Positions 58,053 through 64,000 of a DNA stretch of 64,000 nucleotides are shown in pieces. Source of the DNA: Corynebacterium glucuronolyticum DSM 44120 (GTDB lineage Bacteria > Actinomycetota > Actinomycetes > Mycobacteriales > Mycobacteriaceae); the NCBI RefSeq assembly GCF_030440595.1, contig NZ_CP047452.1:1984001-2048000 (forward strand), written 5' to 3'. Each line of letters begins with the position of its first letter. Positions within the stretch are counted from its first letter, which is position 1. The position numbers were made by a program, and so were the translations under genes. The notes under the pieces were generated by a model that did no database searches, had not been told where the DNA came from, and saw nothing but the letters and a program-made list of their open reading frames with translations.

Positions 58053-58999
58053 CGTTGAACCTCTCTTATCAGTTCTCGCACATCCTCGGCGGGCCGCACG
58101 GCCAGCCGCCAATAGCTCAAGTCTAGCCCGGGAAAGGTATCGCACCGCCGAATGGCGATGCCGCGTCTGGCTAGCTCCTGGCGCAGTGGTTCCGCGTCAC
58201 CGGGCGGCTGGACGAGGAGGTAGGGCGCCTTCGAATCCGAGGCGAGCGTGAACCCGGCTGCGGTGAGGAGGGACTTCATCTCCTCGCGTTCGGCAGAGAT
58301 ATCCCCCGGCTCGTGTTCCAGCACCCACTCGAAGGCGGCTAGCTGTAGCGAGCTTGTCGCCCAGTGGGGGCGGAAGCGCGCCACGTCAACGCCCTCCGGG
58401 ATGATCATGTAGCCTACGCGGAGTCCCGCGAGGTTCCATGTTTTGGTCAGGCTGCGGGTGACGAAGGCGTTGGGTGGCGCTGTGAATGGGATGTCGGTGA
58501 TGTCGGCGAACGCTTCGTCGACAAGCAAAAATTCGGCGGGCAGCACCGGCTCGATGACCGTGCCCGTCGGATTGATAGGACAACCGATGACGGCGAGGTG
58601 CGTGGGGGCGATCGCGGGGAGCGTGTCGAAGGGTGGCTCCATCATCGCCCGGGTCACCGGGACGCCGGCGAGGCGCAGGGCGTTCTCCGGCTCGGTGAAG
58701 CCGGGGTGGATAACGGTGGCGTCGCGCCACCCGAGGTTAGCGATGATGGTGAAGCCCTCTGCTGCCCCAGAAAGGAGGACCACCTGCTCGGGGGCGACGT
58801 GGTGGCGGCGAGCAAGCTCAGCCACGACTGCCCTCTCACGGGCGGCGGAGGGGTAGGAGCCGAGGGTGGCAAGCTCGGACGCCAGAGCGTCGACAAGCCC
58901 CCTGGGAGGGGTGAGCCCACGGACGTTGACGGCGAAGTTGAGCCGGGATCCCTCTTCTTCGTCGCCGTGAAAAGCCAGGTCGACGCTCGTATACTGCAT
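58040..58999 (-). CDS. cobC: Threonine-phosphate decarboxylase-like PLP enzyme
   Basis: 319 residues, class I/II aminotransferase fold. The PLP lysine is in SLTKTWNLAGLR, and the PLP Asp in LLVDEAFADI. The Asn for phosphate contact is in CPINPTGTVIEP. It would make aminopropanol phosphate for the corrinoid nucleotide loop, as CobD of Salmonella does; in mycobacteria the gene is Rv2231c. The neighbouring cobD/cbiB gene (60997) catalyses the next attachment step. It is divergent from the HAD gene with 29 bases between starts. Confidence 0.88.
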   Translation of the reverse strand: MQYTSVDLAFHGDEEEGSRLNFAVNVRGLTPPRGLVDALASELATLGSYPSAARERAVVAELARRHHVAPEQVVLLSGAAEGFTIIANLGWRDATVIHPGFTEPENALRLAGVPVTRAMMEPPFDTLPAIAPTHLAVIGCPINPTGTVIEPVLPAEFLLVDEAFADITDIPFTAPPNAFVTRSLTKTWNLAGLRVGYMIIPEGVDVARFRPHWATSSLQLAAFEWVLEHEPGDISAEREEMKSLLTAAGFTLASDSKAPYLLVQPPGDAEPLRQELARRGIAIRRCDTFPGLDLSYWRLAVRPAEDVRELIREVQRCQP

Positions 59000-59028
59000 T
59001 TGTACAGTATGGCAAAATGAAGGGCATT

Positions 59029-59679
59029 ATGAAAACGCTTCTCATCGACGTAGACGGAACCCTCATCGATTCTTTCCCCGGCATTAGAGCAAGTTTTCTT
59101 TCCGCCCTCGATGACCTGGGAATCAACCACCCGGACGAGGAGTTCGTCTCCTCCATCGTCGGCCCACCCATGGAACAGACCATGATGCGACTCGGGCTCA
59201 GCGCGGACCAAGCGGCCGCAGGGCTGCGTCTCTACCTGGGGCACTACGGCGAGGACGGCTGGGACAATTCAGCCCCCTTCGACGGGATGACGGAATTCCT
59301 CGCCTGGGCAAAACACGCAGGTTTCCAACTTGTCACCGCAACGAGCAAGGGCGAAGAGTTCGCACGGAAGACCCTCGAACGCTACGCCATGCTCGACTAC
59401 TTCGACTTCTTCGCCGCCGCCGAAGAAGACGGGCCGCGGCGCACCAAGGAAAAAGTCATCCGCTACGCGCTGGACAACCTCCCCCACCCCGCCACAACCG
59501 ACGAGATGCTCCTCATCGGAGACCGCATCCACGACATCGACGGCGCGCGGCAATTCGGCATCCCCGCCGTCCTTGTAGAGTGGGGGTATGGCACCCCCTC
59601 GGAACACCGCCAGGCACACCACGTGGTGGCCACCCCAGACGAGCTGAAGGAATATGTGCATGACTGGTCCGAAGCCTAA
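59029..59679 (+). CDS. HAD phosphatase-like protein, PtkA position
   Basis: 216 residues from the ATG at 59029, five bases after AAGGG; the ATG at 59017 is less likely. HAD motifs: LLIDVDGTLIDSF (D-x-D), VTATSKGEEFARKTLE (Thr/Ser and Lys) and LLIGDRIHDIDGARQFG (DD). The length fits phosphoglycolate-phosphatase-like enzymes. In M. tuberculosis the gene in this place, Rv2232, encodes PtkA, a tyrosine kinase partner of PtpA; that protein has an extra N-terminal region not present here. It overlaps ptpA by 20 bases. Confidence 0.88.
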   Translation: MKTLLIDVDGTLIDSFPGIRASFLSALDDLGINHPDEEFVSSIVGPPMEQTMMRLGLSADQAAAGLRLYLGHYGEDGWDNSAPFDGMTEFLAWAKHAGFQLVTATSKGEEFARKTLERYAMLDYFDFFAAAEEDGPRRTKEKVIRYALDNLPHPATTDEMLLIGDRIHDIDGARQFGIPAVLVEWGYGTPSEHRQAHHVVATPDELKEYVHDWSEA

Positions 59680-60142
59680 TCTCCACGTCACCTTCGTATG
59701 CACGGGTAATATCTGCCGCTCCCCGATGGCCGAGGCACTATTCAACGACTTCCTTGCAACGCGTGGCGAGGAGCGCATCCGCGTCACGAGCTGCGGCATC
59801 GGTGACTGGCATGTCGGCCAACACGCGGACATGCGCGCGCTCGTGGAACTGAAGAAGGTCGGCATCGACGGCAACTACCTGCGCGCCGAACAGGTGTCCG
59901 AGGAACACCTCAGCGCGGATCTCATCGTCGCCCTCGCCGCCAACCATGTCCGCAGCCTCGCCTCCCTCGGCGCGGATCCCGCGAAGATCCGGCTCCTGCG
60001 TTCCTTCGACCCACAGGCACCACGTGGCGCCTCCATCGACGACCCGTACTACGGCGGGCGCAGTGGTTTCACCACAACGCGCACCCAAATTGAGAGCTCC
60101 CTGCCTGGTCTTTTTGAGTGGTGCATCAATCACTTAGACTAA
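59660..60142 (+). CDS. ptpA: Low-molecular-weight protein tyrosine phosphatase
   Basis: 160 residues from the ATG at 59660, eight bases after AAGGA. The P-loop CTGNICRSP (C-x5-R-S) is near residue 14, and the general acid Asp is in DDPYYGG near 126. It removes phosphate from protein tyrosines. The pair with the HAD protein and the following SURF1 gene is the Rv2232-Rv2234-Rv2235 order. Secretion, as in mycobacterial PtpA, cannot be judged since there is no signal peptide. Confidence 0.95.
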   Translation: MTGPKPNLHVTFVCTGNICRSPMAEALFNDFLATRGEERIRVTSCGIGDWHVGQHADMRALVELKKVGIDGNYLRAEQVSEEHLSADLIVALAANHVRSLASLGADPAKIRLLRSFDPQAPRGASIDDPYYGGRSGFTTTRTQIESSLPGLFEWCINHLD

Positions 60143-60148
60143 GAGGCT

Positions 60149-61036
60149 GTGAGCACTTCAAAGATCCTGCGGACATTCCTCAAACCCGGCTGGGTGATCA
60201 CGGCTGTCCTCATCGTCGTGTTCTCCTACTTCGCCATCACCGTGCTGGCGCCGTGGCAGCTGGGGAAACACGAGGTCAAAAGCGAACAAAATACGCAGAT
60301 CCGCACGGCCCTGCGCACCGACCCCATCCCCGTAGACGAGATTTTTGTGAACGGCGCGCTTCCCGCCGACAACGCGTGGCGACAGGTGGAACTCGTCGGC
60401 ACCTATTCCCCCTCCGACGAGGTCATCTTGCGTATGCGGTCTGTGGCTGGTAACCCGGTGTTCCAAGTGCTGACCGTCTTCACCACCACATCCGGCGACG
60501 CGTACCTCATCAACCGCGGGTATGTCCCGCAGCAAAAGGATTCCGGAGTTCCGGAGATCCCCGCCGCCCCGACAGACACCGTGACCATCACCGGCAATGC
60601 TCTGCCCGGCGAGGCCGATTCCGGCCGCCCACCGCACGCGGACGATTCCCACCAATACGTTCTCGACATCAACCTGCCGCAGATTTCCTCGCTCACCGGC
60701 ACCTCGCTTGCCGACGGCTACATCCAACTCGCCGACAAACAGCCCGGCGTGCTCAACGCCATCCCCCTGCCCAAGCTCGACGGTGGCCCCTACCTCTCCT
60801 ACGGCCTCCAGTGGATCGCCATGGGTATCGGCGCGCCCATCGCCCTCCTCTACTTCATTCGTATGGAATTGAAGGAGAGAAAACGCGACGAGGAAGAACA
60901 AGAGGAACTCGAGGGTCTCATCCCCGACCCCGATGACGATGAGGACGATGAGCCGGCGCCACAGCGCTCCCGCTACGGCGGGCAGCGCCGCAACCCCTAC
61001 GCCAAGTTCGAAGCGCGCCGCGAAGACCGCTTCTGA
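60149..61036 (+). CDS. SURF1-family cytochrome oxidase assembly protein
   Basis: 295 residues from a GTG at 60149. Two spans: about 10-33 (PGWVITAVLIVVFSYFAITV) and about 210-230 (LQWIAMGIGAPIALLYFIRM). Between them is the extracytoplasmic domain with the family marks WRQVELVGTYSPSDEVILRM, YLINRGYVPQ. The C-terminus is a charged tail of about 60 residues. SURF1 helps haem a insertion into aa3-type oxidase. It is six bases after ptpA and overlaps the convergent cobD by 40. Confidence 0.9.
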   Translation: MSTSKILRTFLKPGWVITAVLIVVFSYFAITVLAPWQLGKHEVKSEQNTQIRTALRTDPIPVDEIFVNGALPADNAWRQVELVGTYSPSDEVILRMRSVAGNPVFQVLTVFTTTSGDAYLINRGYVPQQKDSGVPEIPAAPTDTVTITGNALPGEADSGRPPHADDSHQYVLDINLPQISSLTGTSLADGYIQLADKQPGVLNAIPLPKLDGGPYLSYGLQWIAMGIGAPIALLYFIRMELKERKRDEEEQEELEGLIPDPDDDEDDEPAPQRSRYGGQRRNPYAKFEARREDRF

Positions 61037-61899
61037 GCGATAACGAGCCCCACCCCGAGGGCAGCAAGCTGCGTCACACGGGATAGCACGACTGCCTTCT
61101 TCACCGTCTGCGTTGTCGGGTACGGCCCGTGCCCGAGGGTAGGCCGCTCCTCCACTCCGTATGAATACACCGTCCGGCCGCCGAGACGCACCCGCAGCGC
61201 CTCCGCAGCGGAGGCTTCCACCCAGCCAGCATTCGGGCTCGGGTGGTTGGCCGCCGCCGCGTACACGCGCTGCCACGTGTCCCGCTTTTTCGGTGCGAAC
61301 AGGAGATGGATCGCCGTTGTCACCCGCGCGGGTAGATAGCCCAAGACATCGTCCAGCCGCGCAGCAGCCCACCCGAAATTGGAATACCGCTCGTTTTTGT
61401 ACCCCACCATCGCGTCGAGCGTGTTCGCTGCACGGTGGAGCACCACGCCCGGCGCGCCGGCAAGACCCGCCCACACGAGTGGCGCGACCGCCGCATCAGA
61501 GGTGTTTTCCGCCAATGATTCCACCGTCGCCCGGGCGATGCCGTCGCCGTCGAGAACCTGCGGATCCCTGGAGCACAGCCACGGCACCCACGTCCGCGCG
61601 TGGTCTACGTCCCCCTCTTCCAGGTCGTGTGCAACCTGCGTGCCAACCTTCTCCAGCGTCGTCCCACCGAGCGAGGCCCACACGGCGACCGGCAGGAGAA
61701 TTTCTGGAGCAAGCGCTGCCAGAATCGTCGGGGGAATAACAGCGGCTGCGGTGAAGCCGATGCCGGCGAGCTTCGAATCCCGGTATAGGTGGCGTTCGAG
61801 GAAGCTGGCGTAGGAGCCGAAATAGGCCACGGGGTGGTGGCGCTGTGGGTCGCCGAAAAGCTTATCTGCGACAAAACCTGTGATTATCCCCCACTGCAC
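60997..61899 (-). CDS. cobD: Adenosylcobinamide-phosphate synthase
   Basis: 300 residues, four or five spans. Motifs of CbiB/CobD: DKLFGDPQRHHPVAYFGSYA at the N-terminus, DLEEGDVDHARTWVPWLCSR, ESLAENTSDAAVAPLVWAGL and NTLDAMVGYKNERYSNFGWA. It attaches aminopropanol phosphate to adenosylcobyric acid. Together with cobC and the B12-riboswitch importer it suggests salvage of corrinoids. No other corrin-ring genes are in the window. Convergent with SURF1. Confidence 0.93.
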   Translation of the reverse strand: MQWGIITGFVADKLFGDPQRHHPVAYFGSYASFLERHLYRDSKLAGIGFTAAAVIPPTILAALAPEILLPVAVWASLGGTTLEKVGTQVAHDLEEGDVDHARTWVPWLCSRDPQVLDGDGIARATVESLAENTSDAAVAPLVWAGLAGAPGVVLHRAANTLDAMVGYKNERYSNFGWAAARLDDVLGYLPARVTTAIHLLFAPKKRDTWQRVYAAAANHPSPNAGWVEASAAEALRVRLGGRTVYSYGVEERPTLGHGPYPTTQTVKKAVVLSRVTQLAALGVGLVIAQKRSSRRASNLA

Positions 61900-61953
61900 G
61901 GATGTCCGTTCCCTTTCTACGAAAGCCTGGCGTGTGTACCCAGTGTGTACCAG

Positions 61954-62001
61954 AAAAGGCCAGACCCCCGCTTTTCATTTCGCAGCGGGGGTCTGGCCTT
62001 T
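61954..62001. terminator. Bidirectional terminator between cobD start and tRNA-Val
   Basis: GGCCAGACCCCCGC (61958-61971) pairs with GCGGGGGTCTGGCC (61985-61998), 14 perfect pairs. Flanks are AAAA on the left and TTTAT on the right, so both strands have a T-run. It ends the leftward tRNA-Val transcript. Confidence 0.9.
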
Positions 62002-62012
62002 ATCTTTATGCG

Positions 62013-62085
62013 TGCGCTCTACAGGGCTCGAACCTGTGACCTTCTGGGTGTAAACCAGATGCTCTCCCAACTGAGCTAAAAGCGC
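62013..62085 (-). tRNA. tRNA-Val (anticodon UAC)
   Basis: 73 bases. Acceptor GCGCTTT with AGAGCGC (one GU), D-arm AGCTCAGTTGGGAGAGC, anticodon stem TCTGG/CCAGA around TTTACAC (anticodon TAC), T-arm ACAGG-TTCGAAC-CCTGT, discriminator A. CCA is not encoded. This is the host tRNA; no phage att duplication is seen next to it. Confidence 0.95.
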
Positions 62086-62133
62086 CGACGTGCAGGTAAC
62101 TGTAGCACGGACCGTCGGGTCCGCGAAAATCGC

Positions 62134-62550
62134 CTACTTGGCCTGCTTATTTCCGCGCTGCACGAGGCAGGAACCCTGCCAGCTTCCCAGACGCTGCGCG
62201 CCGGTCTGGACGAGACCTGCCAGCTGCGCAGACTCAGCGATGATGCCGGGTTCGACGGTTCCTTCCGTACCCGTCGCGGGGGTGAGCAACCAGATGCAAC
62301 CGGAATCCGAGAGGTTGCGCACTGCGTCGACGAGACCGTCGACAAGATCTCCATCCTCGTCCCGCCACCAGCACAGAACCATATCACAGATGTCGTCAGT
62401 GTCCTCGTCTACGAGATCGGCACCGATCACGTCTTCGAGCGCCTCGCTAATGTTGCTATCGGCATCGTCATCCCACCCCAGTTCCTGAACAATGAGACCA
62501 GGACGTGCCCCCAGGATCTTCGCGTAATCCTGCTCGCGACCATCTGCCAC
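62134..62550 (-). CDS. DUF3052 protein
   Basis: 138 residues, acidic. It matches the actinobacterial DUF3052 family (for example Rv2239c) in the opening QDYAKILGARPGLIVQELGW, DDICDMVLCWWRDEDGDLVD and SGCIWLLTPATGTEGTVEPG. Role unknown. In many relatives the next gene is aceE; here an amino-acid permease takes that place. Start at the ATG at 62550. Confidence 0.92.
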   Translation of the reverse strand: MADGREQDYAKILGARPGLIVQELGWDDDADSNISEALEDVIGADLVDEDTDDICDMVLCWWRDEDGDLVDGLVDAVRNLSDSGCIWLLTPATGTEGTVEPGIIAESAQLAGLVQTGAQRLGSWQGSCLVQRGNKQAK

Positions 62551-62744
62551 GTGAAATAAACCTTCCTCTACGGAGTAAAAACTGAATATTGCACTACATA
62601 TTACCGCCTATTGCTCTGTTTCTCCACGAAAGCGGGCATGAACCATACGAAAGTAGGAGCGTCCGCGTAGTGAGATTGTTTAACGATGCAAGGGTTTAAG
62701 ATAAGTGTGACACTATCCGTTCTTTGTATGATTAGGAACACATT

Positions 62745-64000
62745 ATGACTTCCCCGTCATCCCAACACGTGGATAAAGCGGACGCGGGCTACTCAAAGGC
62801 TCTCAAACCGCGTCACATGCAAATGATTGCCATCGGCGGTTCCATCGGCACCGGCCTCTTCCTCGGTGCAGGCGGACGCATTTCCATGGGTGGCCCTGCC
62901 CTCGCCTTCGCCTACGCCCTGTGCGGCATCTTCGCATTCTTTATGATCCGTGCCCTCGGCGAGCTCACCATCTACCGCCCGTCCTCCGGAGCGTTCGTTT
63001 CCTACGCCCGCGAGTTCCAGGGCGAGGGCGGCGCCTACGCCACCGGCTGGCTGTTCTTCCTCGACTGGTCCGTGACCGTGATGGCGGACATCACCGCGGT
63101 CGCCCTGTACGTCCACTACTGGTCCATCTTCACCACCATCCCCCAATGGATACTCGCCTTCGGCGCTCTGGCCATTGTGTTTGTCCTCAACCTGCTCTCC
63201 GTGAAAGTCTTCGGTGAGCTCGAGTTCTGGTTTGCACTCATCAAGGTGGCGGCGATCGTCATCTTCATGATTGTCGCGATCATCTTCATCGTCACGGGTA
63301 ACTCCAGCGCCGGCTACGATCCCGGCATCCAGCTCATCCGCGACAACGGTGGCCTCTTCCCCGAGGGCTTCGCGCCGATGGTCACCCTGGCCCTCGGTGT
63401 TGTCTTCGCGTTCGGTGGCACAGAAATGGTCGGTGTCGCAGCCGGCGAGGCGAAAAACGTCCGCGAGGTCATGCCCAAGGCCGTCAACTCGGTCATGTGG
63501 CGCATCGCCCTGTTCTACATCGGCTCCGTGTTCCTCCTCATCATGGTCATGCCGTACGATGCCTACTCGTCCAACGAGAGTCCGTTTGTCACCTTCTTCT
63601 CCGCCATCGGTGTCCCCCATGCCGGTGACATCATGAACCTTGTCGTCCTCACCGCCGCCATGAGCTCCCTCAACGCCGGCCTATACTCCACCGGCCGCAC
63701 CCTCCGGTCGCTGGCTGTTGCGGGCTCTGCCCCAAAGGTAGCGGCCAAGATGAACAAGAACCACGTTCCCGCCGGCGGCATCGCGATCACCGCTGGTCTT
63801 GGGCTCGTCGGTGTGCTCATCAACTACATTTACCCCACCGATGCCTTCAACATCGTCATGAACCTGGCAGGCATCGGCATCGCCGGTACATGGATGTCCA
63901 TCATGGTTTCCCACTGGCTCTTCGTGCGCAAGGCAAAGCGCGGTGAAGTGGAGCGTCCGGACTTCAAGCTGTTCTGCGCGCCAGTCACTAACTTCCTCAC
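62745..64000 (+). CDS. APC-family amino-acid permease, 3' end outside the window
   Basis: 418 codons visible, from the ATG at 62745, eight bases after TTAGGA. The family signature is at the first span: LKPRHMQMIAIGGSIGTGLF, LGAGGRISMGGPALAF. ELTIYRPSSGAFVSYAREFQ in loop 2-3 and FGGTEMVGVAAGEAKNVREV in span 6-7 place it with the AnsP/AroP/GabP/LysP-type permeases. About eleven spans are present. Substrate not readable. It lies where aceE is found in relatives, so this spot is variable. Confidence 0.92.
   Translation, partial: MTSPSSQHVDKADAGYSKALKPRHMQMIAIGGSIGTGLFLGAGGRISMGGPALAFAYALCGIFAFFMIRALGELTIYRPSSGAFVSYAREFQGEGGAYATGWLFFLDWSVTVMADITAVALYVHYWSIFTTIPQWILAFGALAIVFVLNLLSVKVFGELEFWFALIKVAAIVIFMIVAIIFIVTGNSSAGYDPGIQLIRDNGGLFPEGFAPMVTLALGVVFAFGGTEMVGVAAGEAKNVREVMPKAVNSVMWRIALFYIGSVFLLIMVMPYDAYSSNESPFVTFFSAIGVPHAGDIMNLVVLTAAMSSLNAGLYSTGRTLRSLAVAGSAPKVAAKMNKNHVPAGGIAITAGLGLVGVLINYIYPTDAFNIVMNLAGIGIAGTWMSIMVSHWLFVRKAKRGEVERPDFKLFCAPVTNFL

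Noticed and set aside
60158..61474. 438-codon minus-strand ORF over SURF1 and cobD
   Set aside because: Shadow of two well-conserved genes; Gly/Arg-rich without domains.

Overview
The window reads as a chromosomal piece of a Corynebacterium. The right half keeps the mycobacterial/corynebacterial order around glnE and glnA2, then RNase H-CobC fusion, zinc-ribbon protein, Nif3, cobC, HAD protein, ptpA, SURF1, cobD, tRNA-Val and a DUF3052 protein (compare M. tuberculosis Rv2221c to Rv2239c). The species cannot be fixed from sequence alone.

1-19.6 kb is the right part of an integrated siphovirus-type prophage whose left end lies outside the window. The start of the large terminase, the small terminase and an HNH protein sit at the left. 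A leftward replication module follows: SNF2 helicase, VRR-NUC nuclease, VapE-type primase-helicase, family A DNA polymerase, DUF2815 ssDNA-binding protein and DUF2800 protein. An iteron-rich probable origin lies between the VRR-NUC and primase genes. From 10.8 to 16.4 kb come about twenty small leftward genes, several below 60 codons, and two tRNA-like RNA folds. At 16.4-16.57 kb a divergent switch with three 19-bp operators separates a Cro-like gene from a rightward lysogeny operon: repressor, ImmA/IrrE-type protease, PH-SHOCT protein and, after a hairpin, the tyrosine integrase.

19.6-36.2 kb is mixed host and accessory DNA: an HNH (DUF222-type) protein, an orphan TIR-like (ThsB-like) protein, a DtxR/MntR-type regulator, a soluble metal/corrinoid-receptor-like protein, and a three-gene ABC importer preceded by a cobalamin riboswitch and a short leader ORF (so probably vitamin B12/corrinoid uptake rather than siderophore uptake). 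Then come catalase, a Nudix hydrolase, an MFS transporter, a large secreted protein with an aerolysin-like Ser/Thr-alternating segment, two PRC-barrel proteins, a class E/F-type sortase and an AAA ATPase.

36.4-64 kb holds an anaerobic ribonucleotide reductase pair (nrdD-nrdG), nitrogen-control genes (glnE, glnA2), DUF2786 and CYTH-CHAD proteins, a galactokinase-like protein, an RNB exoribonuclease, RNase P RNA (rnpB), a MacAB-like efflux operon, a decayed second HNH gene, and the conserved cluster listed above, ending in the 5' part of an amino-acid permease. Corrinoid salvage ties distant parts together: the riboswitch-controlled importer plus cobC and cobD.
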